In this document: piece by piece, positions 8,531 through 18,644 of the stretch
Layout: each line of letters begins with the position of its first letter
Position numbering within the stretch: the first letter of the stretch is position 1
Origin: Flavobacterium phycosphaerae
Lineage (GTDB): Bacteria > Bacteroidota > Bacteroidia > Flavobacteriales > Flavobacteriaceae
Length of the DNA: 64,000 nucleotides
Direction of reading: 5' to 3'
Assembly: GCF_010119235.1 (NCBI RefSeq)
Contig: NZ_JAAATZ010000001.1
Location: 2,758,501 to 2,822,500, forward strand
Translations under genes and position numbers: made by a program
The notes under the pieces: model-generated
Told to the model about the DNA's origin: nothing
Databases searched by the model: none
Seen by the model: the letters and a program-made list of their open reading frames with translations, nothing else

Positions 8531-9913
8531 CTATTTAGAAAAGCTCAAAATTACTTTGGTTCCCACTTTTTCCTGGCTTTCAATTTCCAAATCAATTTGT
8601 AACAAAAGACACAATCGTTTTACGATGGATAAACCTAATCCGGTGCCTTTGATTTCGGGATGCTGGTTGGATTTTGAACGATAGAATTGGTCGAAAATTT
8701 TTTGCAAATCCTCTTTGGCAATTCCGATACCGTGATCCGAAATAGAACAAACTATTTTATCGTTAGTTTCAACAACATCAAAATTAATAGTACTGCCCGA
8801 TTTGGAATATTTTACCGCATTGGTCAAAATATTATTGACAATGATACAAAGCAGATAGGCATCTGTGTTGACATAAAAATCTTGATCAACATGAGAGATA
8901 CAAGTGAGTTTCTTTTCGCTGATGATGGTAGTGTTTCGGGACATCACATCCAGAAAAATGGCATTCAACGATATTCTCTCAATCTTTAATGTTTGTTTCT
9001 GGTTTTCAAAACGTGCCAACAATAGCAATTCATCCACCAAATGATTTAAACGATTTACTTCACTAATACAAAAATCAATTTTTTCTTTATACTCCTCAGG
9101 GTTACGAGGTTTACGTACCAAAACTTCCAAAGTCCCTTTAATTACCGCCAATGGTGTTCTAAGTTCATGAGACGCATCTGAGGTAAACTGCTTTTCGCGT
9201 TCGATGGCGTTCTCTACCCTATCCAGTAAGTTGTTAATGGTAGTTGACAACGTATACAATTCATCCCTATTTTGAGGTAATGGAATTCTGGATTTTAAAT
9301 TATCTTTGGTAATAACGTTCGAAGTCTGAATAATAGAACTGATGGGCTTTATACTGCGACCGGCAATAAATCGGGCAATGAGAAACAACACCAACAGAAT
9401 TAACGGATACGCTACGAGCAAAATAATGAACAGATTATTCAGTACCATTTTTGAATCTTCGAGTGACATAGCCACAATCAGAAAACCTATGATTTTTGTA
9501 CCTTGATATAAGGGAACCTGAATTTGACGAACTGATATGTTGTCTAATTTTCCGTCAAACAATTCGTTATTGATGGCTCCAGCATAATAGGTTAATTGTT
9601 TCTTTTTAAGGTTGGGCGACTTGTTCACCAAAGCGCCTAATTCATCTACAAACTGAATAAAAGCAGGGCTGACATCGACTTTGTTGAACTGGACTTGTTT
9701 CCATTGTTCTTCTCGCACCAAGAGTACACAGTTTTCTTTGACTTCAATTTCTTTTAAGTGTTTGGCGACTTCTTTTTGAATATCATTATTTACTTTGATA
9801 TAAACACTAAATCGAACAATAGAAAAAATCACAAAAAACACCACGAAAATTAACAACGCTGTGGTGATGATGTAGTTGGAAGCGATTCTGTTTTTAAACG
9901 AAAGTTGTTGCAT
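8531..9913 (-). CDS. Sensor histidine kinase (HAMP, HisKA, HATPase)
   Basis: 460 residues. Two transmembrane helices (about 12-34 and 160-182) bracket a periplasmic domain. A HAMP linker, a HisKA domain with phospho-acceptor His249 in SDASHELRTP, and an HATPase domain with N, G1 and G2 boxes (GIGIAKEDL, GTGLGLSIVKRL) follow. It autophosphorylates and passes phosphate to the response regulator encoded 6 bp upstream. This layout resembles CusS/ArlS-type envelope or metal sensors. The signal is unknown. Confidence 0.92.
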   Translation of the reverse strand: MQQLSFKNRIASNYIITTALLIFVVFFVIFSIVRFSVYIKVNNDIQKEVAKHLKEIEVKENCVLLVREEQWKQVQFNKVDVSPAFIQFVDELGALVNKSPNLKKKQLTYYAGAINNELFDGKLDNISVRQIQVPLYQGTKIIGFLIVAMSLEDSKMVLNNLFIILLVAYPLILLVLFLIARFIAGRSIKPISSIIQTSNVITKDNLKSRIPLPQNRDELYTLSTTINNLLDRVENAIEREKQFTSDASHELRTPLAVIKGTLEVLVRKPRNPEEYKEKIDFCISEVNRLNHLVDELLLLARFENQKQTLKIERISLNAIFLDVMSRNTTIISEKKLTCISHVDQDFYVNTDAYLLCIIVNNILTNAVKYSKSGSTINFDVVETNDKIVCSISDHGIGIAKEDLQKIFDQFYRSKSNQHPEIKGTGLGLSIVKRLCLLLQIDLEIESQEKVGTKVILSFSK

Positions 9914-9919
9914 TATTTC

Positions 9920-10585
9920 TTATTCATTAGCGATATACCCAACGCCACGAATGGTTTTGATGTAATCTTCATCTACTTTTAAATTCAATTTTTTACGGAT
10001 GGCATTCATAAAAACATCGATTACGCCTGTGTCATATTCAAAGTGAATATCCCAAACATCTTGAATAATTTGGGCTCTAGAACAAACATTTCCTTTGTTT
10101 TTTACCAAATAACAAAGCAAATCGAATTCTTTTTGTGTCAACGAAACTTGGCGTTTGTCAACGGTTACAGCATGTTTTTGAAGATTGATTTCTATAGGAC
10201 CTAATGTTAGGATATCCTGCTCGCTTTTATCACGTAATTGTACTTTTATGCGTTCTACCAATTCATCAAAATTAAACGGTTTTTTGATGTAATCGTTGGC
10301 GCCGCTTTTTAAGCCTTCCACCGTTTCCTGTACAGTATCTTTGGCAGTCAAAAAGATGATAGGTAGTTTGGTATTCTGTTGTCTAATAGACTGACAAACT
10401 TCGACACCGGTCATTTTGGGCAGCATCCAATCGAGCAGTACTAAATCGAATTTACCATTTTGAAAAAGAGCAAATCCTTCGGCACCATCAGAAGCTGTGG
10501 AAACCAGATAGCCTTCTTCTTCAAGCCCTTGTTTCAAAAATTGTACAATTCCGTCTTCGTCTTCAACTATTAATAAGTGCTTCAT
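9920..10585 (-). CDS. OmpR/PhoB-family response regulator
   Basis: 221 residues. The receiver domain has acidic residues EDED near 8-11 and phospho-acceptor Asp52 in LLDWMLP. A winged-helix DNA-binding domain follows, with the usual RAQIIQDVW and TIRGVGY motifs. It is the first gene of a two-gene operon with the histidine kinase, 6 bp apart. Targets are not known. The neighbouring Rieske and DUF2231-like genes are possible ones only by position. Confidence 0.93.
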   Translation of the reverse strand: MKHLLIVEDEDGIVQFLKQGLEEEGYLVSTASDGAEGFALFQNGKFDLVLLDWMLPKMTGVEVCQSIRQQNTKLPIIFLTAKDTVQETVEGLKSGANDYIKKPFNFDELVERIKVQLRDKSEQDILTLGPIEINLQKHAVTVDKRQVSLTQKEFDLLCYLVKNKGNVCSRAQIIQDVWDIHFEYDTGVIDVFMNAIRKKLNLKVDEDYIKTIRGVGYIANE

Positions 10586-10703
10586 TCGTAGGTCTGATTT
10601 TCTTTTGATAAATATAGGTTAAAATTAAAATGTCACCAATGCTATGGTTTTATTTTAATCAAAATTTAATTATCCGACTTACTGCTAAAACTTGTGAAGA
10701 AGC

Positions 10704-11132
10704 TTATGAAAACACTCTTAAATGTGTAGCATCTGTTAATTGGGTGTTGTATTGCGTTAAATTACTAGAGGCCGGTCCTTGCGTGACAACTCCGGTGCTA
10801 TTAAATTGAGCGCCATGATTGGGACAGATGAATTTATTTCCGGAAGCATTATAGTTTACGTTGGTTCCTTGATGGGTGCACGAAGCCGAAACAGCCAAAA
10901 ATTCACCTGTATTGGTACGAGCCACTACAATGCCACTGTGAACTAAAAACCCACCGTTGACAGCTAATGTACCGGTACTTATATCTAATGTGAAATCAAC
11001 ATTTGTGGGAGCTGGTGTTGGTGAACCTTCATCTTCACCGGAACAACTACTGGCTAATCCGCCAATACAAGTTGGAACTAAAACTACTGCTGCGCCAAAA
11101 CCTACTTTGGCAAAAAAATCTTTTCGGGTCAT
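10704..11132 (-). CDS. Secreted or lipid-anchored Rieske [2Fe-2S] protein
   Basis: 142 residues starting MTRKDFFAKVGFG. The leader is hydrophobic, ends in LASSCSGE, which resembles a lipobox, and has an RK pair near its start. The Rieske domain carries CTHQG and CPNHGAQF, giving the Cys-His/Cys-His cluster ligands. The first possible codon, at 11138, is TTG; the ATG at 11132 fits the leader better. The protein is a small electron carrier on the outer side of the inner membrane. No oxygenase or cytochrome b partner lies beside it. Confidence 0.85.
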   Translation of the reverse strand: MTRKDFFAKVGFGAAVVLVPTCIGGLASSCSGEDEGSPTPAPTNVDFTLDISTGTLAVNGGFLVHSGIVVARTNTGEFLAVSASCTHQGTNVNYNASGNKFICPNHGAQFNSTGVVTQGPASSNLTQYNTQLTDATHLRVFS

Positions 11133-11280
11133 AATCAAATGTATTAAGATGATTTACTTGTTCTATTTCTTAGGAACATTGCCAAACTACTTTACCCTAA
11201 AGGAATTTACTAAAAGTATGCTTAAGATTTTCAAAGCTTATATTTTTGCTTCATAACCATCCTCAACTCCAATGTTTTTC

Positions 11281-11288
11281 TATTTTTG
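11281..11288 (+). promoter_or_regulatory. -7 promoter box (TATTTTTG)
   Basis: TAnnTTTG match 16 bp before the ATG of the LTA synthase-like gene at 11305. It supports that start over the frame opening at 11272, which would include the box. Confidence 0.55.
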
Positions 11289-11304
11289 TAAAAACATTTT
11301 ACTT

Positions 11305-13398
11305 ATGCAATTCTTTAAGAAATCATCGCCATTCATCAACTTGGTATTCCTTTTTATTTTTGTCAATGTTATTCTTAGAATTGTACTGCTCTTTCATCCT
11401 ATTACCCAATCGGGTTTCGGAGTTTTAGAAATCATTAAAATATTTAGTTTCGGATTCATTTCGGATTTATTTGTCTTTACGATAGCTAGTGCTTTATTAT
11501 GGTTGTATCTTTTGTTTTTATCCGATTCTAAATACAACAAACCATGGGGCTATCTACTCTTTGGTGGGTTGGTCGCTTTGTTTTTGTATGTCACTTTCGG
11601 CAATACCATTTTAAACGAATACGGTGGTGTATTGCCCGAGATAGGCATGTATTTCATTGGTCTAAAAACAATTACATTTGGTTTACTATTATTTCTTCCA
11701 AAATACCGCAAGCGCATCCGACTTTGGTTGTATACCATTACCATTTTCATTTTCGTATTGCTTATAGTACAAAACGCTATTAGTGAGTTTTTCTTTTGGA
11801 ATGAGTTTGGCGTTCGTTACAATTTCATTGCAGTTGATTATTTGGTATACACCAATACCGTTATTGGCAATATCATGGAGTCGTACCCGGTAGTTCCGTT
11901 GTTTATTGGCGTTGGATTAGTAGCGGGCTTCCTGACTTTTGTCATAGTTAAAAAAACTAAACCTTTCCTGCAAAAACTACCTTCGTTTCCTGACAAGCTA
12001 AAAAATCTGACGGCTTATGTGTTGCTATTTTTATTGTCTTTGTCAGCAATTCCGTTTTTATCGAAACAGGAAAATTCAACCAATGTCTTTACTAATGAGT
12101 TACAGGCCAGCGGAATTTATAAGTTTTACATGGCGTTTATTAGCAGCGAACTCGACTTTGATACCTTTTATAAAACAATATCCAATAAGGAAGCTTTTGC
12201 CTTGCTACAAAAACAATTGCCCGGTACCACTTCCGAAAGTAGTTTGCGTAAAATACAAAGCGATACTACTGAAATGCATAAAAATGTGGTACTGATTACC
12301 ATTGAAAGTTACAGCGCGGAATACATGAAAGCCTATGGTAATGAAGATAATATTACTCCGTTTCTGGATTCATTAGCCACACAGAGTTTACAATTCACTA
12401 ATTTATATGCTGTTGGTAACCGAACAGTTCGTGGTTTAGAAGCGGTTACTTTATGTTTACCGCCAAGTGCTGCCGAAAGTGTGGTAAAAAGAAAAGACAA
12501 TAAAAACAAATTTTCTACCGGTAGCATCTTTAAACAAAAAGGTTACAATGTTAAGTACATGTATGGAGGCGATGCCTTTTTTGATAATATGGGTGATTTT
12601 TTTGGTGGCAATGGTTATGATATTGTAGATAAAAAAACATTTACACCTGAGGAAATTACGTTTTCCAATGTATGGGGAGTTTGTGATGAAGACATGTACA
12701 AGAAAGCCATTAAAGTTATCAATGCGGAAGCCAAAGAAAACAAGCCTTTCTTTAACCATATCATGACGGTTAGCAACCATCGACCATTTACTTATCCGGA
12801 GGGGAAGATTGATATTTCGGGGAAATCAAAATCGAGAAAAGGGGGTGTAAAATATACCGATTATGCGCTGCGTCAATTTTTTGCCATGGCCCAAAAACAA
12901 CCTTGGTTTAAGAACACGGTATTTGTAATTCTGGCAGATCATTGTGCTTCAAGCTCCGGAAAAACCGAATTACCAATGGATAAATACCGTATTCCGGCTT
13001 TTATTTATTCGCCTGAAACAGTTCCTGCTAAAGAAGTCAACACTTTGATGTCGCAAATTGATGTGATGCCAACGTTGTTTGGATTGTTGCATTTCAGTTA
13101 TGACAGCAAATTTTACGGTCAAGATATTTTTAACAGTAATTACAAACCCAGAGCTTTTGTAGCTACTTACCAAGACTTAGGCTATATTAAAGACAATATA
13201 CTAACCATCATTTCGCCGGTAAAAAAAGTCAAACAATTTCAATTGATACAACAGCCTAACCCAAAAGTAGGTGCTAATTTTCAGTTGTATTTTGAAGAAA
13301 AACCCATGACTACGCTGAGAGATGATTTGGTGAACGAAGCTATTGCCAATTATCAGACTTCCGCCTATTTGCTAAAGCATAAAAAATACCAGAAGTAA
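11305..13398 (+). CDS. LTA synthase family protein (membrane sulfatase/phosphoglycerol transferase)
   Basis: 697 residues starting MQFFKKSSPF. About five transmembrane helices fill the first third. The extracytoplasmic sulfatase-fold domain begins at NVVLITIESYSAEYM and has its likely catalytic Thr in GNRTVRG. Metal-ligand motifs include ADHCASSSG. In Gram-positive bacteria the family polymerises glycerol phosphate. In Bacteroidota, which lack teichoic acids, members probably modify lipids or envelope glycans. The downstream gap is 275 bp and it is transcribed alone. Confidence 0.88.
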   Translation: MQFFKKSSPFINLVFLFIFVNVILRIVLLFHPITQSGFGVLEIIKIFSFGFISDLFVFTIASALLWLYLLFLSDSKYNKPWGYLLFGGLVALFLYVTFGNTILNEYGGVLPEIGMYFIGLKTITFGLLLFLPKYRKRIRLWLYTITIFIFVLLIVQNAISEFFFWNEFGVRYNFIAVDYLVYTNTVIGNIMESYPVVPLFIGVGLVAGFLTFVIVKKTKPFLQKLPSFPDKLKNLTAYVLLFLLSLSAIPFLSKQENSTNVFTNELQASGIYKFYMAFISSELDFDTFYKTISNKEAFALLQKQLPGTTSESSLRKIQSDTTEMHKNVVLITIESYSAEYMKAYGNEDNITPFLDSLATQSLQFTNLYAVGNRTVRGLEAVTLCLPPSAAESVVKRKDNKNKFSTGSIFKQKGYNVKYMYGGDAFFDNMGDFFGGNGYDIVDKKTFTPEEITFSNVWGVCDEDMYKKAIKVINAEAKENKPFFNHIMTVSNHRPFTYPEGKIDISGKSKSRKGGVKYTDYALRQFFAMAQKQPWFKNTVFVILADHCASSSGKTELPMDKYRIPAFIYSPETVPAKEVNTLMSQIDVMPTLFGLLHFSYDSKFYGQDIFNSNYKPRAFVATYQDLGYIKDNILTIISPVKKVKQFQLIQQPNPKVGANFQLYFEEKPMTTLRDDLVNEAIANYQTSAYLLKHKKYQK

Positions 13399-13649
13399 TT
13401 TTGAAAAAACTTCCCGAAAAGTGTGCATCAAATGTAATGACATCGGGAAAACATGCAATGCTTTTATCGTCCAAAAAGGATAAATGTCATTTAGCTGAAG
13501 ATTAATTTAGAGGCTTTTTTCTTCCAATATCATAAAGGCTATATCGATTAAAAATCGAAAACACTTCTTAAAATGTGAGATTATTTTTCTGATTTCATAA
13601 AGGTTGCCGGCACAAAAGTTAATATCGATTGAACTAATCGATTTTTATT

Positions 13650-13657
13650 TACTTTTG
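13650..13657 (+). promoter_or_regulatory. -7 promoter box (TACTTTTG)
   Basis: TAnnTTTG match 15-18 bp before the ATG pair at 13673/13676 of the phospholipase D-like gene. It rules out the longer frame beginning at 13604. Confidence 0.55.
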
Positions 13658-13672
13658 TTTCAAATACCACTT

Positions 13673-15319
13673 ATGATGAGGCAAAGAAATTGGCTTGCTC
13701 TAGCTTTTATGGCTATGAGCTTCACGTTGGCTTATAGTCAGCAAACTGTTAAAGAAAACGATTATACCATCGTTTATAACAAATCAAAAATTGCATTTCA
13801 ATTCAACCAACAAAACACTGTTGTTACCAATGCTGTTGATGTAAACTCTAAAAAAACAATTACGCTCCGAAAAGAAGGAACACAATATATCTTAGATAAT
13901 CTTTCTCCTGCCGAAATCATCAAAGTAGATTATCAAGTAACTACTCAAAAAGGGATTACTACTCAAAGCACTTATTTGGCCAGTCCCTCTGCTTCTACCG
14001 GAGCCATTAATGTTTATTTTAATCATGTAGTAAATACCAGCTACAGTCAAGTCCAACCTGCTGTTAATTTAGCGGATTCTTTAGATGACATGTTAATTAA
14101 TTACATTAATGCCTGTCAAAATACCTTAGACATTGCTATTTACAATTCATATTCACCAAGCGGAGCGACCGGTATTGCAGGCGCTATAAATGCAGCCTAT
14201 AACCGAGGAGTGCAAGTAAGAGTCATTTATGACGGAAGTACAAGCAGTGTAATGATACCGTTATTAAATTCAGGCATACCCGTTTTAGCCAGTCCAACTA
14301 GCTCAAGCTATGGCATTATGCACAATAAGTTTGTAATTTTTGATGCAAACAGCAGTGATCCTAACAAACCTTATGTATGGACAGGTTCTACCAATTGGAC
14401 AAGCGTTCAGATTGACGGGCCGGACCGAAATAGCGTTATTGCCATTCAAGATCAGGCTTTAGCTTTAGGTTATAAAATAGAATTTGAAGAAATGTGGGGA
14501 AGTTCAACCATGACTCCCGACTTAGTGCTTTCGGAATTTGGTCCGTATAAAATTGACAATACCCCTCACACCTACATCATTGGAGGCAAAACCGTAAACA
14601 GTTATTTTAGCCCAAGTGATAATGTTAATGCAAAAATAATTGCTGCCATCAATTCGGCCAATAGTGATATTAATATAGCGACAATGGTGTTGACTCGTAG
14701 TGACATCAGCAACAGTTTGATTTCTAAATACAATGGCGGATTAACGAATATAAACATCGTAACCGATACTCAAAATCCAACAGGAAATCAATTTGATAAT
14801 TTACAGGCCAATTTAGCTGCAAACCATGTAGTGAAATTTACCAACAGCGGCATAATGCACCACAAATTCATGGTAGTCGATAATTTTAACAGTACTTCAG
14901 ATCCTTTGGTTTTAGTGGGCTCACATAATTGGAGCAGTTCTGCCGAAAACAAAAACGATGAGAACACCTTAATTGTTCACGATTTAAATATTGCCAATCA
15001 ATACTATCAGGCCTTTGCCTTTTTGTATGTAGATGCCGGCGGACAAATAACTTTGGCTAATCCAGAATTTACCACTCATGAGTTTGCCCTTTATCCAAAC
15101 CCAACAACCGGTTTATTGACGATTGATACCAAAAATGCTTATTCATTAGAGAACGTCTCCATCCGTATTCATGATGCTTTAGGTAAAAATGTATTCTTTA
15201 ACGAGTATTCCAGTTTAGTTCACGAAAACATTTCTATCAGTAATCAGGCGGCCGGACTTTATTTTGTTACTATCCAAACCAATGGAAAAACTTGGCATTA
15301 TAAAGTGATTAAAGAATAA
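13673..15319 (+). CDS. Secreted phospholipase D-like protein with T9SS sorting domain
   Basis: 548 residues. A signal peptide ends at LAYSQ. Two PLD catalytic motifs follow: MHNKFVIFD with GSTNWT, and MHHKFMVVD with GSHNWSSS. Each is an HxKx4D motif with its Asn partner. The C-terminal 75 residues form a type IX sorting domain (FALYPNPTTG ... YKVIKE). The protein should be exported and processed by PorU-type machinery and act on phosphodiesters (lipid or nucleic acid) outside the cell. The DUF2809 gene follows with a 1-bp gap. Confidence 0.9.
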   Translation: MMRQRNWLALAFMAMSFTLAYSQQTVKENDYTIVYNKSKIAFQFNQQNTVVTNAVDVNSKKTITLRKEGTQYILDNLSPAEIIKVDYQVTTQKGITTQSTYLASPSASTGAINVYFNHVVNTSYSQVQPAVNLADSLDDMLINYINACQNTLDIAIYNSYSPSGATGIAGAINAAYNRGVQVRVIYDGSTSSVMIPLLNSGIPVLASPTSSSYGIMHNKFVIFDANSSDPNKPYVWTGSTNWTSVQIDGPDRNSVIAIQDQALALGYKIEFEEMWGSSTMTPDLVLSEFGPYKIDNTPHTYIIGGKTVNSYFSPSDNVNAKIIAAINSANSDINIATMVLTRSDISNSLISKYNGGLTNINIVTDTQNPTGNQFDNLQANLAANHVVKFTNSGIMHHKFMVVDNFNSTSDPLVLVGSHNWSSSAENKNDENTLIVHDLNIANQYYQAFAFLYVDAGGQITLANPEFTTHEFALYPNPTTGLLTIDTKNAYSLENVSIRIHDALGKNVFFNEYSSLVHENISISNQAAGLYFVTIQTNGKTWHYKVIKE

Positions 15320-15320
15320 C

Positions 15321-15704
15321 TTGCCTTTGCTTCATTTTAACCGCGATTACTTTGGGCTGACAGCACTGCTGTTTGTTATTGAAGTTTTGATAGCTTCATT
15401 TGTACACGACAAAATCGTTAGGCCTTATATTGGCGATGTTTTGGTGGTAATGCTAATTTATTGTTTTGTGAAATCGTTTCTGAATTTAAAAATAATAACG
15501 GCAGCAGTACTAGTATTGCTTTTTGCCTTTAGTATTGAAACCTTGCAGTATTTCAATTTAGTGGAAAAGCTGGGTTTAGAACAAAATAAAATAGCCCGAA
15601 TTGTTATTGGCAGTTCTTTTGAATGGGTAGATTTTATTGCCTATAGCTTAGGGATTTTGATAATCCTTGTCGTTGAAAAACAACTAGCTAAAAAGGAATT
15701 ATAA
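15321..15704 (+). CDS. DUF2809 family membrane protein, TTG start
   Basis: 127 residues with four hydrophobic helices and the DUF2809 pattern SFVHDKIVRPYIGDVLVV and FSIETLQYF. There is no ATG between the preceding in-frame stop (15306) and the first membrane helix. A TTG at 15321 or 15327 must therefore be the start, right after the stop codon of the PLD-like gene. Translation is probably coupled. It converges on the VWA gene with a 6-bp overlap of ends. Function unknown. Confidence 0.8.
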   Translation: MPLLHFNRDYFGLTALLFVIEVLIASFVHDKIVRPYIGDVLVVMLIYCFVKSFLNLKIITAAVLVLLFAFSIETLQYFNLVEKLGLEQNKIARIVIGSSFEWVDFIAYSLGILIILVVEKQLAKKEL

Positions 15705-17726
15705 CAGTCCGTTATACTTTCGGATAAACCACTCGGCCGCCAAAGAAAGCGCTATCAAAATCAATAACCAAATCCAATCAATCAAAGGCGATTTTTTGAC
15801 AATCGTTTTTTGAACCGCTTTATAACTTTCATCGTCCAAAAGTTGTTTAATCAAAGTATCTAATTGGTTAGGCAGAAAAGCTTTTCCTTGGGTTTGTGTG
15901 GCTAATTGATTTAGTTTATTCCAATCCGGATTGACGAATTGTTTTTCGATATCAAAATCTAATACCTCAAAACTGCTGCTGTAGGATGAATTAGAGTTTA
16001 ATTCTTTTACGGTAAACTTATACGTACCAGCTGCTAACCCGTCTAAATTAGCTTGAAAAGCATTGGTTGTTCTAAGCAAATCGTAGTTTTTTACTTGTTT
16101 GGTTTTTGTATTGGAAACCGCAATAGTGAGTCTTGCCTTTTCATCTAATTCATAATTTTTATTGAAATATTGTGCGGTAATTTCAATGCCTTCTCCCGAA
16201 TTATAAAAACGTTCATGATTAACCACCATAGATTTTCGAGCTTTGTTAGACGTTAAATACTGAATGGTTTTGTCTAAGAAAATATCAAAATCGGCAAAGC
16301 TTTTTTTAGCTACAAAACTTTCGGCACGCCATTTCCAAATGTTTTCTCCAAACAAAAAAGCACTGCGCACGCCTTGATTTTCAGTAAATGACAATAAAGG
16401 TTGGTTGGTAGCAATATTTCTAATGGTTGAGGACAGCAAAGTATTGGCATTGTCTTTGGCAGTAATGGTTCCAAATTTATTTTCCAAAGGCGGAAACTGT
16501 TCAAAGCCAATATTGTCTAAAGCAAAAAGATTAAACTGACTGTCAAAAGACGCCAAATAATCCTCTTTCTGTCCGCTCATTCTAAACGAAAAACTAGTTT
16601 GATTTTGGTTTAAAAAAGTAAAATCCGTGTCATTCCCGGTGATAATCCAAGTGTTGATTTTGGCATTAGCGTTTTGCTCAAAAAGACTCTTGAACTCAAC
16701 AGTTGGCTGATACAAAATTAAAACATTATAATTTACTAACGATTTGACTTCGTTAGGCTTAAGAATAGTTACTTTTCTTTGTACATTAGTTTCTATAGCG
16801 CGCTTTATCGCTCCTAAATCAGGGTGAGCCATGGCTGAAACCAAAGCTACTTCTGTCTTTTGGTCGATTACTTCAACAGCAAAATTCTTAGTGTTGTTGT
16901 AGGTGTTTTTTTCCGGCTCTTTTGAACTAATGGTGGCTCTCAGAATTTGCAATCCTACTTTATCCGCCGGAAGCAATACATTGAGCGTTGCAGATTTTTG
17001 AGTGGGTGAAAAAGCTACCGTTTGTTCTGTCAGCAAACTATTGCCCTGAGTGATTTTGAATGTAGCATTCACCGATTTGGTTCCCGAATAGTTCAGAAAT
17101 ACTTCTACCGGAAATTTATTTTTGTGAAACGCATATTTGTTGACATTCAATTGGGCCACCTTTAAATCCAAATAAGTAGTCGTATCGCCAACAGCAATTG
17201 GATATACTTTATTATCTGGGTTGAATCCAAAAACATAATCCTCTCCCGATGTTTGATTTCCGTCAGAAATTAATACCGTTGGAAAATGTTGGTTCTTGTA
17301 AATGTTCTTCAGGTTTTTGGCCACGACATCCAGATTGGATTGCTTTCCTTTAAAATCAATCGTATCTGATGGTAAAAAATCCTGATCAAACTGGTACGAT
17401 TGTACTTCAAACTTATTGGCTAAAGCGGAATTACTTTTTAATTTCTCCAAAACTTCCAGAGCTGACTTGTCTGCTTTCAAATCTTTAATAGAAGCTGAAT
17501 TATCAATCACAATGGGTAATGGAGTCTTAATCGTTTCAATCGTTTTTCTGGAAATAATCGGATTGATTAACAATAATAACAATCCGAAAACAGTGAAGAA
17601 ACGCAAAAAAGCCAAAAGCAAAGTGACTTTTGACCTGCTTTTGGCTTTGTATAAATAATGGTAAAATGACACAGCTAACGCTATTCCTAAAGAAAGTACT
17701 ATCAGTAAAACCGTGTTTGTCGTCAT
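15699..17726 (-). CDS. Membrane-anchored protein with VWA-like domain
   Basis: 675 residues. Two N-terminal transmembrane helices are followed by a region with a MIDAS-like DxSxS motif (IVIDNSASIKDL). Beta-rich Ig-like segments fill the middle, and a C-terminal transmembrane helix (LIDWIWLLILIAL) is followed by a basic tail. This is the layout of large BatA-related membrane proteins common in Flavobacteria. No MoxR ATPase is next door. The tail of the gene overlaps the convergent DUF2809 gene. Confidence 0.75.
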   Translation of the reverse strand: MTTNTVLLIVLSLGIALAVSFYHYLYKAKSRSKVTLLLAFLRFFTVFGLLLLLINPIISRKTIETIKTPLPIVIDNSASIKDLKADKSALEVLEKLKSNSALANKFEVQSYQFDQDFLPSDTIDFKGKQSNLDVVAKNLKNIYKNQHFPTVLISDGNQTSGEDYVFGFNPDNKVYPIAVGDTTTYLDLKVAQLNVNKYAFHKNKFPVEVFLNYSGTKSVNATFKITQGNSLLTEQTVAFSPTQKSATLNVLLPADKVGLQILRATISSKEPEKNTYNNTKNFAVEVIDQKTEVALVSAMAHPDLGAIKRAIETNVQRKVTILKPNEVKSLVNYNVLILYQPTVEFKSLFEQNANAKINTWIITGNDTDFTFLNQNQTSFSFRMSGQKEDYLASFDSQFNLFALDNIGFEQFPPLENKFGTITAKDNANTLLSSTIRNIATNQPLLSFTENQGVRSAFLFGENIWKWRAESFVAKKSFADFDIFLDKTIQYLTSNKARKSMVVNHERFYNSGEGIEITAQYFNKNYELDEKARLTIAVSNTKTKQVKNYDLLRTTNAFQANLDGLAAGTYKFTVKELNSNSSYSSSFEVLDFDIEKQFVNPDWNKLNQLATQTQGKAFLPNQLDTLIKQLLDDESYKAVQKTIVKKSPLIDWIWLLILIALSLAAEWFIRKYNGLL

Positions 17727-17766
17727 TTAAGTGTATTGATTAGTATTCCTAATTCGTGATTTCTGA

Positions 17767-18513
17767 TTAGGTTAGCATTCCGCCACAAACATTTAACACT
17801 TGTCCTGAAACATAAGCACTCATATCAGAAGCCAAGAACAAACAAGCATTGGCGACATCTTCCGGAGTTCCACCGCGTTTCAACGGAATAGAATCTCTCC
17901 AGCCTTGTACCACCTCTTCGTTTAATTTCGCCGTCATTTCGGTTTCAATGAATCCCGGAGCAATGGCATTACAACGAATATTTCTCGAACCTAATTCTAA
18001 TGCTACTGATTTGGTAAATCCAATCATACCGGCTTTGGAAGCGGCATAGTTGGCTTGTCCGGCATTTCCTTTCACACCCACCACCGAACTCATGTTTACG
18101 ATAGAACCTTTACGGTTTTTCAGCATGATTTTTTGAACCGCTTTGGTCATATTGAAAACAGATTTCAAATTGATTTCGATTACTTTATCAAAATCCTCTT
18201 CGCTCATACGCATTAAAAGGTTGTCTTTGGTAATACCGGCGTTATTGATTAACACGTCAACGTTTCCGAATTCAGCCATAACATCGTCAACCAGTTTTTG
18301 AGCTTCATTGAAATCGGCTGCATTTGATTTATATCCTTTGGCTTTGATTCCCAAAGCTGACAATTCGTTTTCTAAAGCCAAAGCACTTTCGGCAGAAGAA
18401 CTATAAGTGAAAGCTACATTGGCTCCGTGTTGGGCAAAAACTTTAGCAATACCGCTTCCAATTCCTCTACTTGCGCCGGTGATGATGGCTACTTTTCCTT
18501 CTAATAATTTCAT
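17767..18513 (-). CDS. fabG: 3-oxoacyl-[acyl-carrier-protein] reductase
   Basis: 248-residue short-chain dehydrogenase. The NADPH-binding TGASRGIGSGIA lies near the N-terminus and NNAG in the middle. The catalytic Ser and YAASK motif are at SSVVGVKGNAGQANYAASK. The C-terminus VSGQVLNVCGGM matches FabG closely. It reduces 3-oxoacyl-ACP in fatty acid elongation in the cytosol. It stands apart from other fab genes here, 40 bp upstream of the VWA gene on the same strand. Confidence 0.93.
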   Translation of the reverse strand: MKLLEGKVAIITGASRGIGSGIAKVFAQHGANVAFTYSSSAESALALENELSALGIKAKGYKSNAADFNEAQKLVDDVMAEFGNVDVLINNAGITKDNLLMRMSEEDFDKVIEINLKSVFNMTKAVQKIMLKNRKGSIVNMSSVVGVKGNAGQANYAASKAGMIGFTKSVALELGSRNIRCNAIAPGFIETEMTAKLNEEVVQGWRDSIPLKRGGTPEDVANACLFLASDMSAYVSGQVLNVCGGMLT

Positions 18514-18551
18514 GTTTAAAAAGAGTTTGTTTGATAATTTTAATGAAAGGT

Positions 18552-18559
18552 CAAATATA
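18552..18559 (-). promoter_or_regulatory. -7 promoter box for fabG
   Basis: The minus strand reads TATATTTG, a full TAnnTTTG match, 38 bp upstream of the fabG start. Confidence 0.55.
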
Positions 18560-18644
18560 GAATAATTTATACTCAGGAAAAAATATCATTTATATTTAAA
18601 CCTTTAGTACTATTGTAAGTCGAAAACCACTCACCTAACCCAAA

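Noticed and set aside
13411..13660. Repeated ATATCGATT and CATAAAGG motifs and an ATCGATT hairpin between the sulfatase and PLD-like genes
   Set aside because: Short, AT-rich and with imperfect spacing; I could not separate them from chance. One may be part of a terminator but the T-run is poor.
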